Source: Streptomyces mobaraensis NBRC 13819 = DSM 40847 (lineage in GTDB: Bacteria; Actinomycetota; Actinomycetes; Streptomycetales; Streptomycetaceae). Taken from it: 64,000 nt of DNA. Location: NCBI RefSeq assembly GCF_017916255.1, contig NZ_CP072827.1, positions 558,001 through 622,000 of the forward strand. The letters are read 5' to 3'. Of the stretch, positions 16,681 through 25,715 are shown piece by piece; position 1 is the stretch's first letter; each line of letters opens with the position of its first letter. The position numbers and the translations under genes were made by a program. The notes below the pieces were generated by a model, which saw nothing but the letters and a program-made list of their open reading frames with translations, was not told the origin of the DNA and searched no databases.

Positions 16681-18405
16681 GTGCCAGTGGACGGCGTCGA
16701 AGTGCGGAGCGGGCGGAAACCCCTGACGGAACGCCCCGTAGGGGAGGCGACCGCGGGTCCCCGGCCGAGGAGTTCACCCGTCGAGTGGCTGACGACCACC
16801 GACCACAAGCGGATCGGGACCCTCTATCTCGTCTCCGCCTTCGTCTTCTTCATCATCGGCGGGATCCTGGCCCTGCTGATGCGCGCCGAACTGGCCCGCC
16901 CCGGCTCGCAGATCATGTCGAACGAGCAGTTCAACCAGGCGTTCACGATGCATGGCTCGATCATGCTGCTGCTGTTCGCGATGCCGCTGTTCACCGGCTT
17001 CGCGAACTGGATCATGCCGTTGCAGATCGGTGCGCCCGACGTGGCGTTCCCGCGCCTGAACATGCTGTCGTACTGGCTGTTCCTCTTCGGCTCGCTGATC
17101 GCGGCCGCCGGCTTCCTCACCCCGCAGGGGGCCGCGGACTTCGGCTGGTTCGCCTACACGCCGCTGTCCGACGCGTCCCACTCCCCCGGCGTCGGCGCCG
17201 ACCTGTGGATCATGGGCGTGGCGCTGTCCGGCTTCGGCAGCATCCTGGGTGCCGTCAACTTCATCACCACCATCATCTGTATGCGCGCCCCCGGCATGAC
17301 GATGTTCCGGATGCCGATCTTCACCTGGAACGTCCTGCTCACCGCGCTGCTCATTCTGCTGGTGTTCCCGGTGCTGGCCGCCGCGCTGTTCGCACTGGAG
17401 ATGGACCGCAAGTTCGGCTCGCACATCTTCGACCCGGCCAACGGCGGGGCGCTGCTGTGGCAGCACCTGTTCTGGTTCTTCGGCCACCCCGAGGTGTACG
17501 TCCTGGCGCTGCCGTTCTTCGGGATCGTCTCCGAGGTCATCCCGGTGTTCTCCCGCAAGCCGATGTTCGGTTACTGGGGTCTGATCGCCGCGACGATCTC
17601 CATCGCCGGCCTGTCGGTGACGGTGTGGGCGCACCACATGTACGTCACGGGTGGGGTGCTGCTGCCGTTCTTCGCCTTCATGACCTTCCTGATCGCGGTC
17701 CCGACCGGGGTGAAGTTCTTCAACTGGATCGGCACCATGTGGAAGGGGTCGCTGTCCTTCGAGACGCCGATGCTGTGGGCCACCGGCTTCCTGATGACCT
17801 TCGTCTTCGGCGGTCTGACAGGGGTGCTGCTGGCCGCCCCGCCGCTCGACTTCCACACCTCCGACTCGTACTTCGTCGTCGCCCACTTCCACTACACGCT
17901 CTTCGGCACGGTCGTCTACGCGATGTTCGCCGGATTCCACTTCTGGTGGCCGAAGTTCACCGGCAAGATGCTGGACGAGCGGCTGGGCAAGGTCACGTTC
18001 TGGACGCTCACGGTGGGCTTCCACCTGACGTTCCTGGTCCAGCACTGGCTGGGCGCGGAGGGCATGCCCCGCCGGTACGCCGACTACCTGGCGGCGGACG
18101 GCTGGACGACGCTCAACACCCTCTCCACCATCGGCTCGTTCCTCCTCGGGCTGTCGTTCCTGCCGTTCTTCTACAACATCTGGAAGACCGCCAAGTACGG
18201 CGAGAAGGTGGAGGTGGACGACCCGTGGGGCTGGGGCCGCTCGCTGGAGTGGGCGACCTCCTGCCCGCCGCCGCGGCACAACTTCCCGTCCCTGCCGAAG
18301 ATCCGTTCCGAGTCCCCGGCGCTCGACCTGCACCGTCCGGGCCTGGAGTCGGGTGACGCGCGGACGGCGGCGGAGCGCGAGCCGGCGGTGACGTCGGCGG
18401 GCTGA
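16681..18405 (+). CDS. ctaD: Cytochrome c oxidase subunit I (lone copy)
   Basis: 574 residues with twelve expected membrane helices. Catalytic subunit of the aa3-type terminal oxidase, reducing oxygen to water and pumping protons. Visible ligands and motifs: [12 protein letters not shown] at the N-terminus, haem-a His in [12 protein letters not shown], the CuB/Tyr motif [19 protein letters not shown], the second CuB His pair in WAHHMY, and HFHYTLFG near helix X. The GTG start is 6 bases after GGAGCA. The usual Streptomyces ctaD lies with ctaC, ctaE and qcr genes; none is here, so this is probably a second, conditionally used copy. A terminator follows. Confidence 0.95.
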   Translation: MPVDGVEVRSGRKPLTERPVGEATAGPRPRSSPVEWLTTTDHKRIGTLYLVSAFVFFIIGGILALLMRAELARPGSQIMSNEQFNQAFTMHGSIMLLLFAMPLFTGFANWIMPLQIGAPDVAFPRLNMLSYWLFLFGSLIAAAGFLTPQGAADFGWFAYTPLSDASHSPGVGADLWIMGVALSGFGSILGAVNFITTIICMRAPGMTMFRMPIFTWNVLLTALLILLVFPVLAAALFALEMDRKFGSHIFDPANGGALLWQHLFWFFGHPEVYVLALPFFGIVSEVIPVFSRKPMFGYWGLIAATISIAGLSVTVWAHHMYVTGGVLLPFFAFMTFLIAVPTGVKFFNWIGTMWKGSLSFETPMLWATGFLMTFVFGGLTGVLLAAPPLDFHTSDSYFVVAHFHYTLFGTVVYAMFAGFHFWWPKFTGKMLDERLGKVTFWTLTVGFHLTFLVQHWLGAEGMPRRYADYLAADGWTTLNTLSTIGSFLLGLSFLPFFYNIWKTAKYGEKVEVDDPWGWGRSLEWATSCPPPRHNFPSLPKIRSESPALDLHRPGLESGDARTAAEREPAVTSAG

Positions 18406-18437
18406 CGCGGAAGCGGCGTGCGAGCCGGCTGCGCGAC

Positions 18438-18476
18438 AGGGGCCCGAGGGCGCGGAGACCGCGTCCCCGGGCCCCT
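18438..18476 (+). terminator. Terminator after ctaD
   Basis: Stem with 18-base arms (18438-18455 and 18459-18476) and two mismatches, 3-base loop, 33 bases after the ctaD stop codon. Confidence 0.7.
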
Positions 18477-18688
18477 TCGCGTCGCGGACGCAACCACTCC
18501 CTCACCCTTTCGTGTGAGTTAGCGCGGAGAACGGCCGTCATCGTCAACGGTCCACCCACTCACGGTGCATTGAGGCCCTTCGAGGCGCTTGTCCACTTCC
18601 GGGCGCCGCCGTGTCTTTCCCCCATTTGGCGCAGTTGGTCACGGGACCGCCGGAAACGGCACCCGAACGAGTGGAGGGGGCACCAATC

Positions 18689-20659
18689 GTGACGACCGAC
18701 CACGAACTCAAACGGACGGCGCACCCGCCCTGTCGTCCCCCGAAGACGCCCAAGATGCCCAAGACGGCCGACACGGCCGACACGGCCGAGACGCCCGCAC
18801 CACCCCGGCCGCCCCTGCCCGAACCGAAGGAAGTGCGATGCCGCGACGCCGGGGTACGGGACGCGTTCGAGTCCGCGTCCTTCCTCCAGCTCTGCTCCCG
18901 GATCCCCGCCCTGCTGGCCCAGATCGCCCGCATGGCCTGGGAGGTCGACCGCCGGGACGTCCTGGTCCTGGTCGGCTGCCAGTTGCTCTCCGGCACGGCG
19001 GCGGCCGTCGGCCTGGCGGCGACGGCACGGGCCATGACACCCGTGCTCGGCGGCGGCCTGGTGCCCGACCGCATCCGCGAGGCCCTCCCGGCCCTGATCG
19101 TCGTGGCGGTGGCCGCGGCCGTCGCCCGCGTCACGTACGGGGTGGCGTCCTGGGCCGTGAGCCGGCTCAAACCCCGGCTGATGACGGCCGCCGACGTCGC
19201 CCTCGTCGAGGCGGTCGTCTCGGTGGAGCTGGCCGCGCTCAACCGCGCCGACTTCGCCGACGAGCACGAGGCGGCCGAGACCGGGGCGATCCGCTGCGAC
19301 CGGATGCTCTACGACGCGCAGGCGTTCATGTCCGCCCTCATCCGGCTCGTCGCCGCCTGCGGCGTGCTGACCGTGCTGCACCCGCTGATGCTGCCGGTAC
19401 TGGTGCTGGCGGTGCTGCCGTCCGGGGCGGGCGCGGTCGCCGAGGCGAAGATCGAGCACCGCACCCACTACGCCAACGTCTCCCGCCGCAACGTCAAGGG
19501 GATGATGCGCTGGCACGTCACCACACCCCGGCTGGCGGACGAGGTCCGGGCCAACAGCATGCGCGCGTACCTGATGTTCTGGTACCGGACGGTCTCCCAC
19601 CGCATCGACGAGCGCATCGTCGAGGCCGCCGGCCTGGGGCTGCGCGTCAACCTCCTCGCGGCGGTCGCCGGCGGCGCCTGCCTGACTCTGGCCTGGACGA
19701 CGCTGGTGTGGCTGACGGTCACCGGCCGGGTGTCGTTCGCCGTCTCCGCCACGGCCGTCGTCGCCGTCCGCGCCGCCCTGGGCAACCTCACCAACGTCGT
19801 GCACTACTGCACCAGCCTGTTCCACTCCACCCTCTACCTCGGCGACTGGAAGCGGTTCGTCGACCGCACCCGGGCGCTCGCCCCGAACCGCGGCCGGGAG
19901 ACGGCCCCCGCCCACCCGGAGACGATCCGCTTCGAGAACGTCACCTACTCCTACCCGAACAAGGCCCGGCCCGCCGTCGACGGCCTCGACCTGACGCTGC
20001 GCCGGGGCGAGCTGGTCGCGGTGGTCGGCGAGAACGGCTCCGGGAAGTCCACCCTGATGCGGCTGGTGACCGGGCTGTTCACCGCCGACAAGGGGACGGT
20101 CTCCTGGGACGGCGTCGACCTGGCCAACGCCGACCCGGACACGGTCTGGGCCCGTACCGGCCTCGTCCCGCAGTTCTTCGCCTACTGGCCGCTCACCGCC
20201 CGTGAGAACATCACCCTGGGCCAGCCCCTCACCTGGGACGACGACCGGGTCTGGGAGACCGTCGACCTGGTCGGACTGCGCCCGACGGTCGAGGAGTTCC
20301 CCGAGGGGCTCGACATGCTGCTCGCCCGCGAGCTGTGGGGCGGCGTCAACCTCTCGGGCGGCCAGTGGCAGCGCATCGCCTGTGCCCGGGCCCTGTACCG
20401 CAGGCCACCGGTGCTCATCCTGGACGAGCCGACCAGCGAACTCGACGCCCGGGGCGAGCACATGATCTTCCAGGCGCTCAAGGACATGGCCAAGGACCGC
20501 ATCACCATCGTCGTCACCCACCGGCTGGACAACACCCGGATCGCGGACCGGATCGTGGTGATGGAGCACGGCCGGATCACCGAACAGGGGCCGTTCGACC
20601 GGCTGGTGACGGCCGGCGGCCTCTTCCAGGAGCTGTACGCGCTCTCGCAGGACCGCTGA
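18689..20659 (+). CDS. ABC transporter, fused permease and ATPase (half transporter)
   Basis: 656 residues. GTG at 18689 has GGAGGGGG eight bases upstream; an in-frame GTG at 18611 has none. The first 45 residues are Pro/Thr-rich and disordered. A membrane domain follows with about six hydrophobic segments (about 80-410). The ATPase domain covers about 420-650: Walker A GENGSGKST, signature LSGGQWQR, Walker B VLILDEPTS, switch VVTHR. It should act as a homodimeric exporter. No partner subunit, precursor peptide or lanthipeptide gene is adjacent, so the substrate is unknown. Confidence 0.9.
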   Translation: MTTDHELKRTAHPPCRPPKTPKMPKTADTADTAETPAPPRPPLPEPKEVRCRDAGVRDAFESASFLQLCSRIPALLAQIARMAWEVDRRDVLVLVGCQLLSGTAAAVGLAATARAMTPVLGGGLVPDRIREALPALIVVAVAAAVARVTYGVASWAVSRLKPRLMTAADVALVEAVVSVELAALNRADFADEHEAAETGAIRCDRMLYDAQAFMSALIRLVAACGVLTVLHPLMLPVLVLAVLPSGAGAVAEAKIEHRTHYANVSRRNVKGMMRWHVTTPRLADEVRANSMRAYLMFWYRTVSHRIDERIVEAAGLGLRVNLLAAVAGGACLTLAWTTLVWLTVTGRVSFAVSATAVVAVRAALGNLTNVVHYCTSLFHSTLYLGDWKRFVDRTRALAPNRGRETAPAHPETIRFENVTYSYPNKARPAVDGLDLTLRRGELVAVVGENGSGKSTLMRLVTGLFTADKGTVSWDGVDLANADPDTVWARTGLVPQFFAYWPLTARENITLGQPLTWDDDRVWETVDLVGLRPTVEEFPEGLDMLLARELWGGVNLSGGQWQRIACARALYRRPPVLILDEPTSELDARGEHMIFQALKDMAKDRITIVVTHRLDNTRIADRIVVMEHGRITEQGPFDRLVTAGGLFQELYALSQDR

Positions 20660-20676
20660 GGGTCGTGGACGACACG

Positions 20677-20724
20677 AAGGCGCCCGGTCGCCGGACCGGG
20701 GGAGGTCCGGCGGCCGGGCGCCTT
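20677..20724. terminator. Bidirectional terminator between ABC transporter and lepB
   Basis: Arms of 21 bases (20677-20697 and 20704-20724) with one mismatch and a 6-base loop. The arms begin AAGG and end CCTT, so the hairpin can serve both convergent genes. Confidence 0.8.
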
Positions 20725-20743
20725 CCGCGGCCCGGGCCCGCCG

Positions 20744-21646
20744 CTAGCCGCGCCGCTCCGCGCGGCGGACGGCCACCCGCCGGCGCAGCAGCACCAGCGG
20801 GACGGCACCGACGAAGGCCACGGCGGTGGGCGCCGTGGCGGCCGCCTTGTCGATGCCCTTCTGGTCGAAGGTGTCGGGCACGGGCAGGGTGGCCCAGCGG
20901 TCGATCGGCCAGGCCACGACGATCGCCCGGCCCACGACGTTGCCGACGGGCACGAAGCCGTTGCCCGGCTCGTCCTGGTGGAAGCGGGAGTCGGCGGAGT
21001 TCTGCCGGTGGTCGCCCATCACCCAGAGCCGGTCCTTCGGCACGGTGACCTTGAACTGCCCCTCGGGGGCCAGGCTGCACGGCGTGTTCCCGGGGAAGAC
21101 GTACGGCTCCTGCAGCGGCTTGCCGTTGACCTTCAGGGGGCCGGTCCCCTTGCACTCCACGGTGTCGCCGGCGACCCCGATGACCCGCTTGATCAGGTCC
21201 TTCTCGTTGGCCGACGGCATCAGGCCGATGAAGCTCAGCGCCTTCTGCACCATGTTGGGCTCCGGCGTCGGCTCGTCCCGCAGCCAGGTGCCGGGGTCGT
21301 GGAAGACGATGACCTCGCCGCGCTCGGGCTCCGAGCCGAACCACGGGGTCAGCTTGTCGACCAGCACCCGGTCGCCCCGCTGGAGGGTGTCCTGCATGGA
21401 GTCCGAGGGGATGGAGAACGCCTGCACCAGGAACGTCTTGATCAGCAGAGCCAGCACCAGGGCGACCACGACGAGGAGGGGCAGCTCCTTCCAGAACGGC
21501 CGCTGCTGTCCGGCCTTCTTCTTCGCCTTCCCCGTCTTCTCGGCCTGCTCGGCCTTGCCGGCCGGCTCGGTCCCGCCGGCCGCCCCCACGGGCTCCTCCT
21601 CCGGCCCGCCCTGCTCCGAACGCGCGCCCACCGCCACGTCCCCCAC
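20744..21646 (-). CDS. lepB: Signal peptidase I
   Basis: About 300 residues. Removes signal peptides of exported proteins at the membrane surface. After a cytoplasmic Ala/Glu/Lys-rich N-terminus there is one membrane segment (about 54-75), then box B with the catalytic Ser in IPSDSM (Ser83), the Lys in DLIKRVIGVAGD and the GDHRQNSADSR box. A second hydrophobic segment lies at the C-terminus (about 270-288). I chose GTG at 21646 because GAGGA is six bases upstream; GTG at 21652 would touch it. Streptomyces usually carry several signal peptidases; only one is here. Confidence 0.93.
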   Translation of the reverse strand: MGDVAVGARSEQGGPEEEPVGAAGGTEPAGKAEQAEKTGKAKKKAGQQRPFWKELPLLVVVALVLALLIKTFLVQAFSIPSDSMQDTLQRGDRVLVDKLTPWFGSEPERGEVIVFHDPGTWLRDEPTPEPNMVQKALSFIGLMPSANEKDLIKRVIGVAGDTVECKGTGPLKVNGKPLQEPYVFPGNTPCSLAPEGQFKVTVPKDRLWVMGDHRQNSADSRFHQDEPGNGFVPVGNVVGRAIVVAWPIDRWATLPVPDTFDQKGIDKAAATAPTAVAFVGAVPLVLLRRRVAVRRAERRG

Positions 21647-21862
21647 ATCCACTCCTCACTTCGACCACCGCCCGTTCCGTGCGCGGCCCGGGCCCCGGCG
21701 TTCCCGTCGAGCGGGAGATTCCGGCGGGGTCAGCCTATGCGAAGCGGGGGTGCGGGCGTTCCGGGCGGCGGGCGTGCGCGCCGTGACGGGCCGTCGGCGG
21801 CGCGGCGGATTCCTCCGTACGGGTCCCGGACCCCCGCCCGTCCGCCCGGGCGACCCCGCCGG

Positions 21863-22873
21863 TCACGCCCCGGACGCGGCCCGCGTGCCCCGTTCCGGCA
21901 GGGCGTGCGGGTGCCGCAGGCACCAGCCCTCCCAGGCGGAGGCGACCATGTCGTGGACGGTGTGCCGGGCCCGCCAGCCCAGTTCCCGTTCGGCGGGTGA
22001 GGAGTCGGCGACCACCCGCGCCGGGTCGCCCGGCCGCCGGGCGGTGACGACGGGGGTGGTGTCGTGGCCGGTCACCTCGCCGATCACGGCGATCAGCTCG
22101 CGTACCGACAGCCCCTCGCCGCGGCCGACGTTGTAGGTGCGGGCCACCCCCTGCCGGTCGCGCAGGAAGCGGGTGGCGGCCAGGTGGGCGGAGGCGATGT
22201 CGGCGACGTGGATGTAGTCGCGGACGCAGGTGCCGTCCGGGGTCGGGTAGTCGTCGCCGAAGATCAGCGGAGGCTGCCCGGCGGTGAGCCTCTCGAAGAC
22301 CATGGGCACCAGGTTGAGCACCCGTCCGTCGGCCATCCGCGGTTCCGCGGCCCCGGCGACGTTGAAGTACCGCAGGTTGACGAAGTCGACGCCGTGGGCG
22401 CGGTGCGCCGCGGCGGCCAGCCACTCGCCGATCAGCTTGGTCTGGCCGTAGGGGCTGATCGGGGCGCAGGGTGTGGCCTCGGTGACCAGGTCCTCGTCGA
22501 CCATGCCGTAGACGGAGGCGCTGGAGGAGTACACCAGCTTGCGCACCCCCGCGTCGTCCATGGCCGCGAGGAGCGTCCGGAAGCCCTCCACGTTCTGGCG
22601 GTAGTGCAGCAGCGGCAGTTCGACGGACTCGCCGACCTGGGTCCGGGCGACGAGGTTGACCACGCCCTCCACCGGGAACCGCCGGAAGGCCCCGGCGAGC
22701 GCCTCCCCGTCGCGGATGTCGGCCTCGACCAGGGGGACGCCGTCCGGGACGGCGTCCCGGCTCCCCGTGGAGAGGTCGTCCACCACGACGACCCGCTCCC
22801 CCGCCTCGCGCATGGCCCTGACGACGTGTCCGCCGATGAATCCGGCGCCGCCCGCGACGAGCCAGTACGACAT
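21863..22873 (-). CDS. galE: UDP-glucose 4-epimerase
   Basis: 336 residues; extended SDR family. Interconverts UDP-glucose and UDP-galactose with bound NAD. Visible: GGAGFIGGHVV nucleotide-binding loop, catalytic SSSASVYG and the YGQTK (YxxxK) pair, LRYFNVAGA, and DGTCVRDYIHVADIA. ATG at 22873 has GGGAG eight bases upstream. It stands alone, without galT or galK. Confidence 0.9.
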   Translation of the reverse strand: MSYWLVAGGAGFIGGHVVRAMREAGERVVVVDDLSTGSRDAVPDGVPLVEADIRDGEALAGAFRRFPVEGVVNLVARTQVGESVELPLLHYRQNVEGFRTLLAAMDDAGVRKLVYSSSASVYGMVDEDLVTEATPCAPISPYGQTKLIGEWLAAAAHRAHGVDFVNLRYFNVAGAAEPRMADGRVLNLVPMVFERLTAGQPPLIFGDDYPTPDGTCVRDYIHVADIASAHLAATRFLRDRQGVARTYNVGRGEGLSVRELIAVIGEVTGHDTTPVVTARRPGDPARVVADSSPAERELGWRARHTVHDMVASAWEGWCLRHPHALPERGTRAASGA

Positions 22874-23213
22874 GTCCCACTCCCTTTCGTTCGACGGCCG
22901 GGCCCCGCATCCCGGTGTCACGGGCGCGGCGGTTCCGCGCGGCGGACGGGACGGGCGGGGTGCCGCGGCCTGGGGAGATCATCGCGCCGGCCGGCCGGTC
23001 GCCGCTCACCGGCCCCGGCCGCGGCCTGCCGCGCGGCCCGGGTGCGCCGCGCGGCGGGGCGGGCCTTGGGCGGGACGCGACGGAGCGCATCGGGCGGCGG
23101 GCGCGCGGCGGTTCGCGGCGCGGGGCGGGGTACGGACGGGGGGTCGCGGTGGACGGTCCGCCGTCCCCGCCCTCCTGCCGGACGAGACGAAGCTCACCCT
23201 CGGCGGGTGGCGC
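22874..23213. other. GC-rich intergenic region, no gene seen
   Basis: 340 bases between galE and the NUDIX gene, both on the minus strand. Extremely GC-rich with runs of CGG/GCG. The open frames here are Arg/Ala/Pro-rich shadows with no family signature. It presumably contains the galE promoter. Confidence 0.5.
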
Positions 23214-23771
23214 TCACGCGGACAGCAGCCGTGCCGCCAGGAGCAGCCCCGTCACCGTCCCCGCCTCCGTCAGCGTTCCGCTCGCGGCCAGGCGGACCGC
23301 GTCGTCGAGCGGCAGCCAGCAGGCCCGCATGCCGGCCTCGGTCGGGTCCCGCCGGAGCGTGCCCCGGCGCAGGTCGGTGGCCAGGTAGAGGTGGGTGACG
23401 GCCGACGTGCGGGACGGGAGCGGGTGGAAGGCGCCCAGCCTCCGGAGCGCGCCGGGACGCCGGCCCGTCTCCTCCTCGCACTCGCGCGCCGCCGCGGCCT
23501 CGGGGTCCTCCCCCGCGGCGACGGCCCCGCCCGGAATGTGCAGCAGCCGCCGGCCGAGCGGCGCGAAGGCGTCCTCGACCAGGGCCACCCATCCCTCGTC
23601 GTCGACGGCGACGACCCGGGCGCCGTCCGCCAGCGTGAGGCGTTCGTACGTCCCCTCGGCACCGTCCGGCTGGACGACGCGGTCGCGGTGGAGCGTCAGA
23701 TGCCGCCCGTGGAACAGCACTTCGGTACCGAGCCGGTCCCAGCCGCGGCACCCTCCGTGGTCGTCGGACAT
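23214..23771 (-). CDS. NUDIX hydrolase, ADP-ribose pyrophosphatase-like
   Basis: About 185 residues from the ATG at 23771. The Nudix box is GAVAAGEDPEAAAA followed by RECEEETGR. The N-terminal beta-strands (LGTEVLFHGRHLTLHRDRV) and the layout resemble ADP-ribose/sugar-nucleotide pyrophosphatases. The final hydrophobic position of the box is Arg. Substrate unproven. It is divergent from the DinB gene. Confidence 0.85.
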   Translation of the reverse strand: MSDDHGGCRGWDRLGTEVLFHGRHLTLHRDRVVQPDGAEGTYERLTLADGARVVAVDDEGWVALVEDAFAPLGRRLLHIPGGAVAAGEDPEAAAARECEEETGRRPGALRRLGAFHPLPSRTSAVTHLYLATDLRRGTLRRDPTEAGMRACWLPLDDAVRLAASGTLTEAGTVTGLLLAARLLSA

Positions 23772-23928
23772 GGTTTCGTCGTTCCCCCTGGACCGGTGGC
23801 GAGCGGTGTGGCGCCCTGTGAACGACCCGACCGCCCGCTGGTTCCGGGGGCGCGGGGCAGCGCTTGCACGCCCCGGCACTCCGGGCTACACCTGCCCTCA
23901 CCACCGAAAACGAACTGGAGTGCAACAC

Positions 23929-24438
23929 ATGTCCCTCGATGATCGCGTCCCCCCTCCCACGACCGGCGGCGAGCGGGAGACGCTGCGGGCCTACCTCGAC
24001 TACCACCGCGCCACGCTGGCCCGGAAGTGCGAGGGGCTCACCGACGACGACCTGCGCCGCCACTCGATGCCGCCGTCGACGCTGACCCTGCTCGGCCTGG
24101 TCCGCCACCTCGCCGAGGTGGAACGCACCTGGTTCCGCCGGGTGTTCGAGGACAACGCCCTGCCTCTCGTCTGGTCCGACCGCATGGACTTCCAGGCGGC
24201 GTACGACGCGTCCGCCTCGACCCGTGCCGAAGCCTTCGCCATGTGGGACGCCGAGACCGCCCACTCCCGCCGCGTCGAGGCCGCAGCGGCGTCCCTGGAC
24301 ACGACGGGCTTCCAGCCGCGGTGGGGACAGCGGGTCTCCCTGCGCATGGCGATGGTCCACGTCCTCCTCGAGTACGCCCGCCACAACGGTCACGCCGACC
24401 TCCTGCGCGAGGGCGTCGACGGCGTGGTGGGGGCCTGA
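23929..24438 (+). CDS. DinB family (DUF664) protein
   Basis: 169 residues, ATG at 23929 with GGAG eight bases upstream. LGLVRHLAEVERTWFRRV, DTTGFQP and VLLEYARHNGHADLLREG place His residues where DinB-like four-helix bundles bind metal. In actinomycetes the wider family includes mycothiol-dependent transferases, so a thiol-transfer role is possible but not shown. Confidence 0.88.
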   Translation: MSLDDRVPPPTTGGERETLRAYLDYHRATLARKCEGLTDDDLRRHSMPPSTLTLLGLVRHLAEVERTWFRRVFEDNALPLVWSDRMDFQAAYDASASTRAEAFAMWDAETAHSRRVEAAAASLDTTGFQPRWGQRVSLRMAMVHVLLEYARHNGHADLLREGVDGVVGA

Positions 24439-24472
24439 AGCGGCGCCGTCCCCGGCTGGCTAGCCTGGCGGT

Positions 24473-24922
24473 ATGGAAGCGATCCTGGTCAGCGCGTGTC
24501 TGCGTGGGGTGCCCTGCCGGTTCGACGGGCGGGACAAGGCGTCGTCGGAGGTCGGGGCGGCGGTGGCGGGGCGTGTGGTGGTCCCGTTCTGCCCGGAGGT
24601 CGCGGGCGGGCTCGCGACGCCGCGGCGGCCCGCGGAGCTGGTGGGCGGTGACGGGCACGCCGTGCTCGACGGGACGGCGCGCGTCGTCGAGGACACCGGG
24701 CGGGACGTGACGGCGGAGTTCACGGCCGGGGCGCGGCGCGCGCTCGCGGCGGCGCGGCGGGCGGGGTGCTCGGAGGCGCTGCTGATGCCGCGCAGTCCGT
24801 CGTGCGGCCGGGGCACGGTGTACGACGGCTCGTTCGGCGGGGAGCTGGTGCCGGGGGACGGGGTGACGGCGGCGCTGCTGGAGCGGAACGGGATCGCCGT
24901 GCGCCCCGCGCCGGGGGTATGA
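24473..24922 (+). CDS. DUF523 domain protein
   Basis: 149 residues. The start MEAILVSACLRGVPCRFDG and the motif LMPRSPSCGRGTVYDGSF, with conserved cysteines, are typical of DUF523, whose function is not established. It starts 34 bases after the DinB gene and may share its transcript. Confidence 0.88.
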   Translation: MEAILVSACLRGVPCRFDGRDKASSEVGAAVAGRVVVPFCPEVAGGLATPRRPAELVGGDGHAVLDGTARVVEDTGRDVTAEFTAGARRALAAARRAGCSEALLMPRSPSCGRGTVYDGSFGGELVPGDGVTAALLERNGIAVRPAPGV

Positions 24923-24956
24923 GCCGTCCGCCGGGCGGTCCGCGAATCGCGGGCTT

Positions 24957-24981
24957 GTTTACCGTCCCTGCGATCGGCAAC
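24957..24981 (+). promoter_or_regulatory. Possible stress-sigma promoter before the DUF3140 gene
   Basis: GTTT, a 15-base spacer, then GGCAAC resembles the GTTT-N14-16-GGGTAY pattern of Streptomyces SigB-like promoters, 43 bases before the DUF3140 start. The -10 half deviates, so this is tentative. Confidence 0.25.
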
Positions 24982-25023
24982 GCGTGCCCCGACGGCACTT
25001 TCCGGCCATGAGGAGGCAGCACC

Positions 25024-25362
25024 GTGACAGCGTCCGACAAGGTGAGCACCGAGCTGTGGGACGAGTTCCACACGGCGGTGAACATGACCTCGCGCGAGCT
25101 CCAGGACTGGCTGAACGTCCAGGCGGCGGGCGAGCGGGCCGAGGAGGTCCCCGACCGCGCCGGGCCGCCCACCGGGCGGCAGGTCCTCGACATCCTGGCC
25201 AAGCGCCGCACCGACCTCACCGAGGACGACGCCCGCGTGATGCGGCGCGTGTGCGACGTCGTCCGCTCCCAGCGGAGCCCGGACCGGGAGCCGGAGGCCG
25301 GCGGGACGCAGTGGCGGCACGGCCTGATGAACATCGGCCACGACCCGCTCAAGCCGTCCTGA
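25024..25362 (+). CDS. DUF3140 protein
   Basis: 112 residues; GTG start behind AGGAGG. ELWDEFHTAVNMTSRELQDW and LTEDDARVMRRVCDVVRSQ are characteristic of DUF3140, a small helical actinobacterial family of unknown biochemistry, often found among stress genes. The CsbD gene follows on the same strand. Confidence 0.9.
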   Translation: MTASDKVSTELWDEFHTAVNMTSRELQDWLNVQAAGERAEEVPDRAGPPTGRQVLDILAKRRTDLTEDDARVMRRVCDVVRSQRSPDREPEAGGTQWRHGLMNIGHDPLKPS

Positions 25363-25490
25363 CCCCCTCCCCCTCCGTGCGGGCCGGCCACGGCGTGCGC
25401 GCCGGGCCCCGGCGATCGACACTGGAACCCGGGGAGCGGGCGCCGCCCGCCCTCCCGGCCCCTGCAAGCGAAGCGAAGGGCATCGCCGAC

Positions 25491-25685
25491 ATGAGCGCCA
25501 AGGACAGGACGAAGGCCAAGGCCGACCGGACCAAGGGCCACCTGAAGGAAACCCTGGGCCGGGTGACCGGCAACCGCCGGACCCAGAACGAGGGCCACCT
25601 CCAGAAGGTCAAGGGCGAGCTCCACGACGCGGTCGCGAAGGCCCGGCACGCGGCGGAGCGGAAGCACCACCACAAGGGCAGGTGA
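25491..25685 (+). CDS. CsbD family stress protein
   Basis: 64 residues, highly basic, Lys/His-rich. AKADRTKGHLKETLGRVTGN fits the CsbD fold, whose Bacillus namesake is a sigma-B general-stress protein. ATG at 25491 follows GAAGGG. Function unknown. Confidence 0.88.
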   Translation: MSAKDRTKAKADRTKGHLKETLGRVTGNRRTQNEGHLQKVKGELHDAVAKARHAAERKHHHKGR

Positions 25686-25715
25686 CGCGGCGCGCGCCCG
25701 GCGGCGCGCCCGCAC

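Noticed and set aside
15549..16808. N-terminal extension of the sensor kinase to about 1000 residues
   Set aside because: The added part overlaps VKOR and ctaD in antisense and is low-complexity; a good ribosome binding site lies at 15548.
18689..20659. ABC transporter as a lanthipeptide or peptide exporter
   Set aside because: No peptidase C39 domain, no precursor-like small gene and no modification enzyme are adjacent.
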